The notes under the pieces were generated by a model. It saw nothing but the letters and a program-made list of their open reading frames with translations, had not been told where the DNA came from and ran no database searches. A program made the translations under genes and the position numbers. From assembly GCF_008727865.1 (NCBI RefSeq), contig NZ_VTWU01000007.1, positions 248,001-312,000 of the forward strand: 64,000 bases of DNA, read 5' to 3'. The stretch is from Hymenobacter busanensis (GTDB lineage Bacteria > Bacteroidota > Bacteroidia > Cytophagales > Hymenobacteraceae). Positions 1-9,784 of this stretch are shown one piece after another. Every line of letters begins with the position of its first letter. Position 1 is the first letter of the stretch.

Positions 1-131
1 CGGGCAGGCGCAGCGGAGCTGGGGCGTGGAGCCCAGTTTAAGTGCGCGGTAGCTCCTCGGTGTCGCACTATAAATAAATAACTTGCGTTGTGGAGCCGTC
101 TTTACCTGTTGGTTCCTTTTTCACCTCGTAT

Positions 132-1247
132 ATGCCACACCTTTTCCCGCGTCGTTTTGCTATGCCGTTGGCCGTGTCCCTGCTGGGCACGGTGGGCGCT
201 GCGCAGGCCCAAACCACCGATAAAACCGACACCACGCCCAAGTACGTCAACGAATTCCTCTACATCGGCGTGGGCGGGCGGGCCCTGGCCTTGGGCAACA
301 CGCAGGTGAGCCTGGCCCAGGATGCCACGGCCGGTTACTGGAACCCCGCCGGCCTGTTGCGTCAAAAGGCGAAGTACGATGCCGTGGTGATGCACTCGGA
401 GCTGTTTTCGGGCATCGTGAAAAACGACTATGCGGCCTTTGCCATGCCCCTCGACGAGCGAAGCGCCATTGGCGTATCGGCCGTGCGGGTAGGGGTCGAC
501 GATATTGCCGATACCCGCAGCCTCGTGGACCCCTACACCGGCTACATCGACTACAGCAAAGTCACCCGCTTTTCGGTGGCCGACTACGGCCTGCTGCTGT
601 CGTATGCCCGCAAGCTCGAAGCCGTCGAAGGCCTGCAGGTGGGCGCCAGCGCCAAGGTCATTTACCGCAACGTGGGCTCGTTTGCCAATGCCTGGGGCTT
701 TGGCGTCGATGCCGGCGTGCAGTACCAGCGCAACAACTGGCAATTGGGCCTGATGGCCCGCGACATTACCACCACCTTCAACTCGTGGTCGGTCAACTCC
801 AAGGAATTCGTAGCCACCACCGACCCCGATGACAAGACGCCCAAGAACAGCACCGAGGTGTCGTTGCCGCGCTTTGTGCTGGGCGTGGGCCGCTACGTGC
901 AGCTGCCCGGCCAGTTTTCGGCCCTGGCGGCCGTCGATCTGGAAATGACCACCGACGGCCGCCGCAACGCACCCGTTTCCACCGGCCTCATCAGCATTGC
1001 ACCCCACGGCGGGCTGGAACTTGGCTACCGCAACGTGGTGTTTCTGCGCGGCGGCGTGACCAATGCGCAGCAAGTGAAAGCCTTCGACGGCAACGAGAAA
1101 TGGCGGGTGCAGCCCACCATGGGCGTGGGCGTGGCCACCAACGGTCTGCGCCTCGACCTGGCCCTGACCAAGCTGGCCGTGGAGTCGCTGGGGCAGAGTG
1201 CCCAGGCCAATTCCATTATCGTTTCGCTCGGCTACGGCTTCAACTAA
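132..1247 (+). CDS. porV: T9SS outer-membrane protein PorV (LptO-like)
   Basis: This 371-aa protein belongs to the PorV/PorQ family of outer-membrane beta-barrels. PorV carries type IX secretion cargo from the translocon to the PorU sortase at the cell surface. The N-terminus is a short basic stretch, a hydrophobic segment and an AQAQ cleavage region, so it is exported. The mature part opens with YVNEFLYIGVGGRALALG and then DATAGYWNPAGL, both typical of the family, and ends in a barrel-like strand with terminal aromatic residues. The ATG at 132 is preferred over a TTG at 90 because it gives a normal signal peptide. porU lies 91 bp downstream on the same strand, a common pairing in Bacteroidota. 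Family assignment is confident; the promoter is not visible. Confidence 0.9.
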   Translation: MPHLFPRRFAMPLAVSLLGTVGAAQAQTTDKTDTTPKYVNEFLYIGVGGRALALGNTQVSLAQDATAGYWNPAGLLRQKAKYDAVVMHSELFSGIVKNDYAAFAMPLDERSAIGVSAVRVGVDDIADTRSLVDPYTGYIDYSKVTRFSVADYGLLLSYARKLEAVEGLQVGASAKVIYRNVGSFANAWGFGVDAGVQYQRNNWQLGLMARDITTTFNSWSVNSKEFVATTDPDDKTPKNSTEVSLPRFVLGVGRYVQLPGQFSALAAVDLEMTTDGRRNAPVSTGLISIAPHGGLELGYRNVVFLRGGVTNAQQVKAFDGNEKWRVQPTMGVGVATNGLRLDLALTKLAVESLGQSAQANSIIVSLGYGFN

Positions 1248-1258
1248 TCCGCGTATAA

Positions 1259-1312
1259 CCGGCAGCGGCTTGCGCAGTACGCATTTATAGGCACTGCGCA
1301 AGCCGCTGCCGG
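1259..1312. other. Hairpin between porV and porU
   Basis: Perfect 20-bp arms (1259-1278 and 1293-1312) enclose a 14-base loop and start a few bases after the porV stop. No T-run follows, so this is more likely a partial attenuator or mRNA-stabilising hairpin than a full terminator. It may set the PorV to PorU ratio; that role is inference. Confidence 0.6.
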
Positions 1313-1338
1313 TCCATCACTACTACTCGCTTCGCTAC

Positions 1339-4300
1339 ATGAAACAAGTATACCATCGATTACGGCTGGGCCTGGCCGCGCTTGTCGGCGCTGTAGGCCT
1401 AACGATGAGCGCGCTGCCCATGGTAGCCCAGTCGGGGCCGTACGGCAACGAGTGGATTAATTACAGCCAGCAGTACGCCAAGATTCCGGTTCTGAAAGAC
1501 GGCATCTACCGTCTCGACTACCAATACCTGCAGCAGGCGGGTGTGCCGGCCGGTCTCAACCCGGCCCGGCTGCAGCTGTTTCGGCGCGGGCGCGAAGTGG
1601 CCATTCACCTCGGCGGCAATACCGCCAGCGTGGACGCCACCAGCTACGTGGAGTTCTACGGCCAGCGCAACGACGGCCAGCTGGACCGGGAAATGTACAA
1701 GGACCCGAACCTGCACGTAAACAAGATTCTGAGTCAGTACACCGATACGGCCGCCTACTTCCTGACGTGGAACACGGCCACCTCGGGCAACAAGCGCATG
1801 GCAACGGTCAACCAGACGTTGCCCAACGTGCCCACCCAGCCGTACCGGCTGGCCACGCGCACCATCATGTTTCCCTATGCCGGCCAAACCAATGGCGGTA
1901 ACCAGAGCGGTGGCGACGGAGGGGGCGACCCGAATGCCGAATCCTTTTACCCGTGGTTTGATCGGGGCGAAGGATTTGCATCACCGTTACGAGGCTATGT
2001 TAACAGTGCGGAAACAAGTCCGGGTGTGGCCTTTGTGGTTGATTCGCTGGTGAACGTGGAGCCCAATGGGGCGGTGCCGCGAATCAGTATTATGGTTCAC
2101 GGCCTGTCGTACATGCAGCACAACGTGAAGCTGCAGGTGCGGCAGCCGAACGGCACGATCAGGCAACTGGGCAACGTCGTGACCATTGATACGCACGAAG
2201 GGCGAATCTTCAACCTGCCGCTGGAAAGAAACGACATTTCGGCCGACGGCAAGGTGCAGGTGCTGGTGACTACGGCCCCGGTATTTCCGCTGCCCACCAA
2301 CGACCTGCTCACGGTTGGCTTCATCCGGGTAACCTATGCTCAAACGATGCAGTGGGTGACCGGCTCGAGCAATGCCTTTCAAAACGACTCGACGCTTACT
2401 ACCGCTGTTACTTCTTTTGAGCTGAATAATGCTCCTGCCCAAACAGTTGGCTACGACGTTACCAACCCGTTCGCAGTTAGCCGTTATCCGGGTCAGCCGG
2501 TAGCTGCGGGACGGCAATTGCTGGTATTCAGCACCACGGCCCTGCCTACTACCCACCGCTACCACGTAGCCGACGCGACTTTGCCACTTAAGCCCGCGGG
2601 GCCGCGCCGTGTGCGTTTCCGCAATATCTCGCCGGCGGCCCACAACTTCTTTATTATTACCAGTGAAGTGCTGATGAAGCCTGCCGGTAGCGTAGCTAAC
2701 CCCGTGCGGGCTTATGCTACGTACCGGGCTTCGGCCGCTGGTGGCCGGTACGATACCCTAGTGGTGACCAGTCAACAGCTGTATGACCAGTTTCATTACG
2801 GCGAGAAATCGGCGTTGGGTATTCGGCACTTCGCCTTGTGGATGGTTGCCAACAACACCCGGCAGAAATACATGTTGCTGCTTGGCAAAGGCTTGGAAAC
2901 GCATTCCCGAGCCCGAGACGCCGCCGGGGTGGAGTTCGTGTACCGCACCAACGCTGCGCGCAGCACCACACCCGATTTGGTACCGCCCAGCAGCCGCGCC
3001 ACGTCCGATATCTTTTTCTCGGCCCGCTGGGACCAGAGCAACTACATTCCCCAGATTGCAACGGGCCGCGTTATGGCCCAAACGCCGCAGCAGGTAATCA
3101 ACTACCTGGATAAACTGAAAGAGCACGAAACGCCGCTGGCTTCGCAGCAAGCATGGCGGAAAAACCTGCTGCACCTGTCGGGGGGCGAAACGACGGTGGA
3201 GCAGAGCGAGTTTTTGGGCTACGTAAACCAATACAAAGCCTACGCCGAGCGGCCGTGCTTTGCGGGCAAGGTGGTAAAGACGTATTCCCGCACCACCATC
3301 GGAACCTACACGTCGCTGCCGGTTACCATCGACATCAGCCCGGAACTGAACGCCGGCGTGGCCATGATTACGTACTTCGGCCACGGCTCCAACACCGCCT
3401 TCGACTTGAACTTGGGCGACCCCAACAGCTACAACAACGGCGGCAAATACCCCGTCATGTTCTACAACGGTTGTGCCGGTGGCCGCTCGTTTGTGCCGGG
3501 CCTGACCACGGCCGAGGAGTGGACCCTAGCCCAGGGCAAGGGCGCTATCGGCTTCTTAGCCAGCTCCGACTTTGGCTACGGGCCGCAGCTGCACAAATAC
3601 AGCACCGAGCTCTACCGCACGCTCTTCAACGACCCCGCGTGGTACGGCAAACCCATTGCGGTGGTGCAGGCCGAGGTGGCGCGGCGCGTGCTGCAGTACT
3701 TCGGCAACAACGACCGGATTGCCATTATTTCGGCCATGTCGACCACCTGGCAGGGCGACCCGGCGCTGAAGCTCTACTCGCCCGAAAAGCCCGACCTGGC
3801 CATTACGGCCGGCAACATCAGTGTGGAGCCTATTGCGCCGGCCACCGGCACAGTACTGGCTACCACGGCCAATTTCAACCTCCGCGTGCCGCTGCAGCAA
3901 ACCGGCAGCGCCTGCTACGGCGACTCGCTCTACGTGCGCGTGACCCGCAACTTCGGTAAGCCCGGCGTGGCCGACGAGGTAACGCTGTTTCCGATGCTGG
4001 CACCGCAGCGCGACACCGTGCTGCTGCTGACGCTGCGCAACCTGGATGCCACCAAGGTGTTCGGCCAGAACTCCTTCCGCATCGACGTGGACCCGGCCAA
4101 CAAAATCGACGAGCTGTCGGAAACCAACAACTCGGCCACCATTAACTACACTTTCCTGCAGGGCGGCGTTACGCTGCTCGCGCCCAATAACTTCAGCATC
4201 GTCGGCAAAACCGATGTGCGGCTGGTGGCCCAGAGCAACCTCGCCCAAACTCAGGCCCGCATCTACCAGTTTGAGCTGGACACGGCTTCCACGTTCACCA

Positions 4301-6519
4301 CGCCGCTCATGCAGCGGCAGGTGTCGGCCACGGACGTAGCCGAGTGGCGGCCGGGCTTGCCCACGCCCACGGCGGGGCGCGACTCGGTGGTGTACTACTG
4401 GCGCGTGCGCTTTGATCCGGCCACGGTGCAGCCCAACGAAAACGGCAACTGGGTAACCAGCTCGTTCCGCCTGATTCGCAACAGCCAGGGCGGCTGGTCG
4501 CAGAGCCATTACGGGCAGTTTGCCAGCGCCACCAAAACGGGCATTGTGCAGAATGCGCCTTCGGGCAAGTGGGAGTTTCCCGAGCAGCAGCGCAGCTTGT
4601 TGCTGCGCACCATAGGGGGCGGGGCCGGCACCACGGCTACTTTCCAAACGGCTACGCACGGCATCATTTCCAACAACACGCCGGTGAGTGCGCTCTGCGG
4701 CGTGACGGCGCCCAACCTGCTGGTGGCGGTGTTCAACCCCACCACGCTGGAAGGCCAAAGCAGCCTGCCCGGCGGCAACTTCCAAACTTGCGGCCAGGGC
4801 ACCGACACGTATTTCTTCTTCAGCGGTACGGGCAACGACAACATCAACGCCGCCGCCCGGCAGGCCCAACTAACTACGCTGCTCCAGAACGTGCCGGCCG
4901 GATACTACGTGGCCATCGTAAGTGCCAACCGGGTCGCGTTCAGCACCCTATCGGCCGCCCTGAAAGCGGAGCTGACGGCGCTGGGCTCCCAGAAAATCGG
5001 TACGCTGCAAGACGGCGACCCATACGTGCTGCTGGCCCAGAAAGGCAACCCGGCCGCCGCCCAGGAACGCACCGCCGACCCGGCGTCGAGCACCCCGCGC
5101 AACGCGCAGGATGTGGCGCTGACGCAGGCGTTGCGGGTGCGCGGCGTGGCTGGCACCATAATCAGCCCGCGCATCGGGCCGGCCCAGCAGTGGCAGACGC
5201 TCTACCACACCGTGAAGCTGCCCGACGCCACCGACCACTACCGCCTGCAGCTCATCGGCTACGACAAAACGACCAACGCGCCCACGGTGCTCGACCCCAA
5301 CGTGACCAGCCGCGCCCTGCCGCTGAACGTGTCGGCCACGCAGTACCCGTACCTCGCCCTGCAGGTGATGGTGTGGGACTCGGTAAACCGCACCGCGCCG
5401 CAGCTCAAGCAGTGGCTGATTACCTACAAGGGAGTGCCCGAAGGCGTGGTGCGCCGCGACAAAGCCCAGCCCAACGACTACGCCCCGGCGCAGCTCAGCG
5501 CACAAGTGGCCAGCACTGGCCTGCTCACGTTCCCGGTATACTTCGAGAACGTGTCGACCGAAGACTTCCCCGACAAGGTGACGGCCCGCGCCTCGGTGCA
5601 GATGGCCGACAACAGCACCATCGCGCCGGTGGAGCTGGTATCGGCCCGGGCCCTGAAGTCGGACTCGACGGTGATGTACCGCTTCAGCCTCGACGTGCGC
5701 CGCCTGAAGGGCGACGGCCGCGTGCGGGTGGAAGTCAACCCCGGCTTGCTGCCCGAGCAGTTCTATTTCAACAACGAACTGAACCTGACCTTCACCGCGC
5801 CCAACATCAACCTGCCGCCCACCGTCGACGTGGCCTTCGACGGCACGCGCATTCTGAACGGGGACATCGTGTCGCCGAACCCGGAAATTCTGGTGGACGT
5901 GAAGTACGAGGACAAGCGCAACCCGCTCGACGACCCCAACAAGATTGAGCTGTACCTGACCCGTCCCGGCCAGGCGCCCGAAAAAGTGCTCATGACCGGT
6001 GGCAACATCTCGTTCGCGGTCGATAAGGACGCCGGCCGCGCCAAGGTGCTCTACCGGCCCGGTTCCCTCGAAAATGGGGTGTACAAGCTGGAAGCGCAGG
6101 CTACCGACATGGCCGGCAACGCCGCGGCCGGGCAGCGCTACGCTGTCACGTTCACCGTCGTGAAGGAGTCGACCATCAGCAACTTCTATCCCTACCCGAA
6201 CCCCATTACCAGCAAGGCGCGCTTCGTGTTCACGCTGACGGGCTCGGAGCTGCCGCGCAACCTGAAAATCCAGATCATGACGCTGACCGGCAAAGTGGTG
6301 CGCGAAATCATGCAGAGTGAGCTGGGGCCGTTGCGCATCGGCAACAACATCACCGAGTTTGCCTGGAACGGCACCGACGAATACGGCGACCGGCTGGCCA
6401 ACGGCACCTACCTCTACCGGGTGCTGCTCGACGACCCCGACGGTACGTTCAAGCAGCGCAACACCGCTGCCGACTGGTCTTTCAAGAAAAACTGGGGCAA
6501 GCTGGTGCTGCTGCGCTAA
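1339..6519 (+). CDS. porU: T9SS sortase PorU (C25 gingipain-like peptidase)
   Basis: PorU is the cell-surface cysteine transpeptidase that removes T9SS C-terminal signals and attaches cargo to anionic LPS. The 1,726-aa protein has a signal peptide (about residues 1-30, ending MVAQ). A large N-terminal region is followed by a C25 peptidase domain with the His of YFGHGSNT at residue 682 and the Cys of FYNGCAGG at residue 712, the expected dyad. After that come CARDB/Ig-like beta domains. A C-terminal module of about 100 residues begins YPYPNPITSKARF and contains FAWNGTDEYG, a FlgD-like fold typical of PorU. The length is long for the family but usual in Cytophagales. It follows porV, so the carrier and the sortase are encoded together. 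A strong terminator follows directly. Confidence 0.93.
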   Translation: MKQVYHRLRLGLAALVGAVGLTMSALPMVAQSGPYGNEWINYSQQYAKIPVLKDGIYRLDYQYLQQAGVPAGLNPARLQLFRRGREVAIHLGGNTASVDATSYVEFYGQRNDGQLDREMYKDPNLHVNKILSQYTDTAAYFLTWNTATSGNKRMATVNQTLPNVPTQPYRLATRTIMFPYAGQTNGGNQSGGDGGGDPNAESFYPWFDRGEGFASPLRGYVNSAETSPGVAFVVDSLVNVEPNGAVPRISIMVHGLSYMQHNVKLQVRQPNGTIRQLGNVVTIDTHEGRIFNLPLERNDISADGKVQVLVTTAPVFPLPTNDLLTVGFIRVTYAQTMQWVTGSSNAFQNDSTLTTAVTSFELNNAPAQTVGYDVTNPFAVSRYPGQPVAAGRQLLVFSTTALPTTHRYHVADATLPLKPAGPRRVRFRNISPAAHNFFIITSEVLMKPAGSVANPVRAYATYRASAAGGRYDTLVVTSQQLYDQFHYGEKSALGIRHFALWMVANNTRQKYMLLLGKGLETHSRARDAAGVEFVYRTNAARSTTPDLVPPSSRATSDIFFSARWDQSNYIPQIATGRVMAQTPQQVINYLDKLKEHETPLASQQAWRKNLLHLSGGETTVEQSEFLGYVNQYKAYAERPCFAGKVVKTYSRTTIGTYTSLPVTIDISPELNAGVAMITYFGHGSNTAFDLNLGDPNSYNNGGKYPVMFYNGCAGGRSFVPGLTTAEEWTLAQGKGAIGFLASSDFGYGPQLHKYSTELYRTLFNDPAWYGKPIAVVQAEVARRVLQYFGNNDRIAIISAMSTTWQGDPALKLYSPEKPDLAITAGNISVEPIAPATGTVLATTANFNLRVPLQQTGSACYGDSLYVRVTRNFGKPGVADEVTLFPMLAPQRDTVLLLTLRNLDATKVFGQNSFRIDVDPANKIDELSETNNSATINYTFLQGGVTLLAPNNFSIVGKTDVRLVAQSNLAQTQARIYQFELDTASTFTTPLMQRQVSATDVAEWRPGLPTPTAGRDSVVYYWRVRFDPATVQPNENGNWVTSSFRLIRNSQGGWSQSHYGQFASATKTGIVQNAPSGKWEFPEQQRSLLLRTIGGGAGTTATFQTATHGIISNNTPVSALCGVTAPNLLVAVFNPTTLEGQSSLPGGNFQTCGQGTDTYFFFSGTGNDNINAAARQAQLTTLLQNVPAGYYVAIVSANRVAFSTLSAALKAELTALGSQKIGTLQDGDPYVLLAQKGNPAAAQERTADPASSTPRNAQDVALTQALRVRGVAGTIISPRIGPAQQWQTLYHTVKLPDATDHYRLQLIGYDKTTNAPTVLDPNVTSRALPLNVSATQYPYLALQVMVWDSVNRTAPQLKQWLITYKGVPEGVVRRDKAQPNDYAPAQLSAQVASTGLLTFPVYFENVSTEDFPDKVTARASVQMADNSTIAPVELVSARALKSDSTVMYRFSLDVRRLKGDGRVRVEVNPGLLPEQFYFNNELNLTFTAPNINLPPTVDVAFDGTRILNGDIVSPNPEILVDVKYEDKRNPLDDPNKIELYLTRPGQAPEKVLMTGGNISFAVDKDAGRAKVLYRPGSLENGVYKLEAQATDMAGNAAAGQRYAVTFTVVKESTISNFYPYPNPITSKARFVFTLTGSELPRNLKIQIMTLTGKVVREIMQSELGPLRIGNNITEFAWNGTDEYGDRLANGTYLYRVLLDDPDGTFKQRNTAADWSFKKNWGKLVLLR

Positions 6520-6540
6520 CTCGCTACTCCCAACCACGGC

Positions 6541-6580
6541 CAACGGGGCCACGGCACGCCGCCGTGGCCCCGTTGTTTTT
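6541..6580 (+). terminator. Rho-independent terminator of porU
   Basis: A perfect 15-bp GC-rich stem (6541-6555 with 6561-6575) and a 5-base loop are followed by a run of five Ts. It lies 22 bp after the porU stop codon. Confidence 0.85.
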
Positions 6581-6641
6581 CGGCCGCGGCTGGTCCACAT
6601 CCGGTCCGGTTCCGGCCCGGTTAGTCCAGCGGGTTTGCTGC

Positions 6642-6649
6642 TACCTTTG
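6642..6649 (+). promoter_or_regulatory. Bacteroidota -7 element (TACCTTTG)
   Basis: TACCTTTG matches the TAnnTTTG consensus of the Bacteroidota primary sigma factor. It lies 55 bp before the acyltransferase ATG and just after the porU terminator, where a new promoter is needed. No convincing -33 TTG at the usual spacing was seen. Confidence 0.5.
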
Positions 6650-6703
6650 CCGGGCTGGTACCCGCGGTTTACGTGGCTGGCTCATCTGAAAACGACTCTT
6701 CTC

Positions 6704-7987
6704 ATGCCGTTGCGCGCCGCGCCTGTTCCTGCTGCTCCCCCGACCGCGCCCGAAGCCTTAGCGGCATCGGCGGCTCCCGTTACCAGCGCGCCGGTACGGC
6801 ACCTGCGTTACCTCGACGGCCTGCGCGGGCTTGTGGCGCTGTCCATTATGCTCCGCCACAACCTGCCGGCGTTTTATCCCGCCCTCATCACCGGCGACCC
6901 GGCCGTGCGGCACATTGCGCGCTTCCCCAACCTGGAAATGGCCTTTGCCGGGACGCCGCTCGACTTGGTACACGGTAACAGCGTGGGCTTCTGCGTGTTT
7001 TTTGTGCTGAGCGGCTTTGTGCTGAGCGAAGCGTATTTCAACAAGCCCACCCTCCAGACCTTGCAAGCCAAAGCCGCCACCCGCTACCAGCGCCTGATGC
7101 TGCCGGTGTTCGTGTCGGCTTTGATGGGTTACCTATGCATGCGCCTGGGCTTGTTTTTCAACCACGAGTTGGCCGCCGTGAGCGGGGCCGCGTGGTACAA
7201 CAAGGCCTGGCCCACGGTGCCGGGAATAGCCACGCTGCTCAAGGACCTGGCGGTGGATTTGCCGCTGGCCGGCGAAACGGCCTACAACCCCGTGCTTTGG
7301 ATGTTTCACCTGGAGCTGAAAGGGTCGTTCCTGGTGTTTGTGCTGCTGGCATTCTTTGCCAACTTCCGCCACCGCGGCTTGGTCTACGGCGTGGCGGCGT
7401 TGCTGCTCGTCCTCGGGCCCTTCGATTCGCTGCTGGCGTGCTTTGTGGTGGGCGTGGCCATCAACGATTTCCGCCACCACGGGCCGCGGCCGCAGTGGTG
7501 GTCGGCGCGGGCGCGGGGCTTGGTGGTAGTCGCCTTGCTGCTGGTGTTTCTGGTAGTGGCCACGTACCCGACCACGTACTTTGTGGGCATGACTACCTCG
7601 CCCTACCGCTACCTGCAGCTGCCGCGCCTCAGTCCCGACTACAACGAGCTGCTTTACCACTGCACCGCCGCCACATTGCTGTTGCTGGCGGTGCTGCTTT
7701 CGCCGCGCCTCCAACGGCTGCTGCAGGCCCGCTGGCTGCTATTTCTAGGCAGCATGTCCTTCGGCCTCTACCTGATGCACTTTCTGGTGCTGGGCTCGTT
7801 CTCGTCGCGGCTGTTTCTGGCGCTGCTGCCGCACCTGGGCTACCACCTCAGCTTTGCCGCCACTATGCTGGCCTCGGCGCCGCTGGTACTGTTGAGCGCC
7901 TACCTGTTCACGCGGTGGGTTATCCGGCCCAACAGTCGCTGGGCGCAACGGGTGTACGAGCGGTGGTTTAAGCCGATGAGCAGTTAA
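6704..7987 (+). CDS. Membrane acyltransferase (OafA/YrhL, acyltransferase-3 family)
   Basis: This 427-aa polytopic membrane protein has the acyltransferase-3 signature near its N-terminus: RYLDGLRGLVALSIMLRH, with the conserved DGLRG and the active-site-type His. About ten hydrophobic segments follow, including the typical NSVGFCVFFVLSGFVLSEAYF segment and a late SMSFGLYLMH. Family members O-acylate cell-surface sugars, peptidoglycan or lipids using acyl donors from the cytoplasm; the substrate here cannot be told. The ATG at 6704 is chosen because the open frame upstream of it overlaps the porU terminator. The first 35 residues are rich in Ala and Pro and probably disordered. It appears to be a single-gene unit. 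Confidence 0.85.
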   Translation: MPLRAAPVPAAPPTAPEALAASAAPVTSAPVRHLRYLDGLRGLVALSIMLRHNLPAFYPALITGDPAVRHIARFPNLEMAFAGTPLDLVHGNSVGFCVFFVLSGFVLSEAYFNKPTLQTLQAKAATRYQRLMLPVFVSALMGYLCMRLGLFFNHELAAVSGAAWYNKAWPTVPGIATLLKDLAVDLPLAGETAYNPVLWMFHLELKGSFLVFVLLAFFANFRHRGLVYGVAALLLVLGPFDSLLACFVVGVAINDFRHHGPRPQWWSARARGLVVVALLLVFLVVATYPTTYFVGMTTSPYRYLQLPRLSPDYNELLYHCTAATLLLLAVLLSPRLQRLLQARWLLFLGSMSFGLYLMHFLVLGSFSSRLFLALLPHLGYHLSFAATMLASAPLVLLSAYLFTRWVIRPNSRWAQRVYERWFKPMSS

Positions 7988-7995
7988 CCAGCTAC

Positions 7996-8091
7996 GTCAT
8001 CCTGAGCGCAGCGAAGGACCTTGTCAGGATAGAGCGAGTTGAGACAACATCGTTCCAACGTGACAAGGTCCTTCGCTGCGCTCAGGATGAC
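7996..8091. repeat. Long interspersed palindrome, copy 1
   Basis: Perfect 31-bp arms begin with GTCATCCTGAGC and end with GCTCAGGATGAC. The element fills the gap between the convergent acyltransferase and folA genes, where it can also act as a bidirectional terminator. Related elements lie at 9671, 13869, 24579 and 24931. Confidence 0.85.
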
Positions 8092-8126
8092 AGAAAATCG
8101 TGGTCCTTGCTTTTTTGACTAGCCCC

Positions 8127-8612
8127 TTAGTGCCGCCGCAGCGTCACAAAGCTGTAGGGGTAGGCGTGCTTTTCATCGGGTTCGTGCCGCTCGCGGTTTT
8201 CCTCGCGCCACTCGTCGGTGGTGAAGGGCGGCAACGCCGCGTCGCCTGGCACGGTGTGGTGCACTTCGGTCAGGTACACGGTGTCGGCGGCGGGCAGGGC
8301 CTGGCGGTAGATTTCGGCCCCGCCAATCACGAATACCTGCTCGTCGTACTGGCGGGCCAGCTCCAGGGCCCCCAGCACCGAGTGGGCTACCTCGCAGCCC
8401 TCAGCCTTCCAGTCGCTTTGGCGCGTCACCACAATGTTGCGGCGCCCCGGTAGCGGCCGGCCGATGCTTTCGTAGGTGCGCCGCCCCATCACGATGGGGT
8501 GGCCCATGGTTACCTGCTTGAACTGCTTCAAATCGTTGGGCAGGTGCCAGGGCAATTGGTTGTCGCGCCCAATCACGCCGTTTTCGGCCACTGCTACTAC
8601 CAATGCTACCAT
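8127..8612 (-). CDS. folA: Dihydrofolate reductase
   Basis: FolA reduces dihydrofolate to tetrahydrofolate with NADPH in the cytoplasm. The 161-aa length is normal. Family motifs appear in order: ALVVAVAENGVIGRDNQLPWHLPNDLKQFK, here shown by its parts GVIGRDNQLPWHLP and the acidic active-site residue in PNDLKQF, then GHPIVMGRRTYESIG, RNIVVTR, and VFVIGGAEIY near the C-terminus. The start is set at the ATG giving MVALVVAVAENG; the longer open frame upstream runs into fmt. fmt ends 11 bp upstream on the same strand, so the two genes, both of one-carbon folate metabolism, are likely co-transcribed. Confidence 0.95.
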   Translation of the reverse strand: MVALVVAVAENGVIGRDNQLPWHLPNDLKQFKQVTMGHPIVMGRRTYESIGRPLPGRRNIVVTRQSDWKAEGCEVAHSVLGALELARQYDEQVFVIGGAEIYRQALPAADTVYLTEVHHTVPGDAALPPFTTDEWREENRERHEPDEKHAYPYSFVTLRRH

Positions 8613-8623
8613 GTTGCTGTTCG

Positions 8624-9580
8624 TTAACCGGGTTGGTTGAGAGCCGCCGTGTTGAAGCCGCGCAGAAATTCGCCCACCGGCATGCGCTTTTTGCCTTCGA
8701 GCTGCACGTCGAGCAGGTCCAGTTGGCCCTCGGCGGTTTGTACGCGCAAATACGTGCGGCTGTCGGTTAGCCACTGGCCCGCTGCGTGGTCAGCAGCCTT
8801 GTCAGCTACGGCCTGGGCGCGGAACACCTTCAGCGTGCGGCCGTCGGGCAGGGTGGCAAAGGCGGTGGGAATGGGCGAGAGGCCCCGCACCAGGTTGACC
8901 AATGCCGCGGCAGGCTGCGCGAAATCGAGGCGGCCGGTTTCCTTCTGAATCTTGGGGGCGCTGCGCAGCTCGGCCGAGGCCACCTGCGGAATGCTGGGCG
9001 CCGTGCCCGCCGCAATGGCCTGCACCGTGCGCAGGGCCAGAGCCGCGCCGGCCACCTTCAGCTTGCCGTAAAGCGTGCCGAAATCGTCCTCGTCGGCAAT
9101 GGGCACCACGTCCTGGAAAATCAGGTTGCCGGTGTCGATTTCATGCTGCAAAAAGAACGACGTCACGCCCGTTTCCCGCTCCCCGTGAATGAGCGCCCAG
9201 TTGATGGGCGCCGCGCCCCGGTACTGCGGCAGCAGCGAGGCGTGCACGTTGATGGAGCCCCGCGGCGGCATGTTCCACACCGCCTCCGGCAGCATCCGAA
9301 ACGCCACCACCACCTGCAAATCGGCCGCGTAGCCCCGCAGCTCATCCTGAAAATCGGGCGCCTTCAGGTTCGTGGGCTGCAGCACCGGCACGCCGTGGGC
9401 CACCGCCGCCTGCTTCACCGCCGACTCGCTCAGCTGCCGTCCGCGCCCGGCCGGCTTGTCGGCCGCCGTCACCACGGCCACCACCCGGCAGCCGGGCCAG
9501 CTAAGCAGCGCTTCCAGCGTGGGCACGGCAAACTCGGGCGTACCCATAAAAACGATGCGGAGCGGGGTGGTTTCGGACAT
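8624..9580 (-). CDS. fmt: Methionyl-tRNA formyltransferase
   Basis: Fmt transfers a formyl group from 10-formyl-tetrahydrofolate to initiator Met-tRNA. The 318-aa protein has the N-terminal LRIVFMGTPEFAVPTLEAL motif. The catalytic core carries INVHASLLPQYRGAAPINWA (Asn, His) and the later HEIDTGNLI motif with the conserved Asp. A C-terminal OB-fold-like domain starts near residue 210. The start MSETTPLRIVF is chosen over an upstream in-frame codon 24 bp earlier because it fits the family N-terminus. It is followed by folA, which regenerates the folate pool that Fmt draws on. Confidence 0.95.
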   Translation of the reverse strand: MSETTPLRIVFMGTPEFAVPTLEALLSWPGCRVVAVVTAADKPAGRGRQLSESAVKQAAVAHGVPVLQPTNLKAPDFQDELRGYAADLQVVVAFRMLPEAVWNMPPRGSINVHASLLPQYRGAAPINWALIHGERETGVTSFFLQHEIDTGNLIFQDVVPIADEDDFGTLYGKLKVAGAALALRTVQAIAAGTAPSIPQVASAELRSAPKIQKETGRLDFAQPAAALVNLVRGLSPIPTAFATLPDGRTLKVFRAQAVADKAADHAAGQWLTDSRTYLRVQTAEGQLDLLDVQLEGKKRMPVGEFLRGFNTAALNQPG

Positions 9581-9670
9581 AGCAAGGCGGAAAGGAGCGG
9601 GCAAAAGTAGAAAGCCAGCGGTTAGGCCGCTACATAACTGCTAAGAGCGTGTTGTGGATTTCAGGTTTGG

Positions 9671-9760
9671 GTCATGCTGAGCCTGTCGAAGCATCTCTAC
9701 CGCCTTGCTAGATAGCATGCAACGAAGCGGTAAAGATGCTTCGACAGGCTCAGCATGACG
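9671..9760. repeat. Long interspersed palindrome, copy 2 (variant)
   Basis: Perfect 26-bp arms begin GTCATGCTGAGCC and end GGCTCAGCATGAC. They are enclosed by imperfect outer arms, so the whole fold spans about 9643-9788. The core differs from copy 1 by one base (ATGCTGAG for ATCCTGAG) and then diverges, marking a second subfamily. It lies between fmt and the XRE gene. Confidence 0.8.
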
Positions 9761-9784
9761 TTTTCAGCAAAATCCAACCACGTT

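Noticed and set aside
102-1301. A 399-codon minus-strand open frame opposite porV
   Set aside because: It is a GC-skew shadow with His/Gly/Ala-rich sequence; porV on the plus strand has a signal peptide and family motifs.
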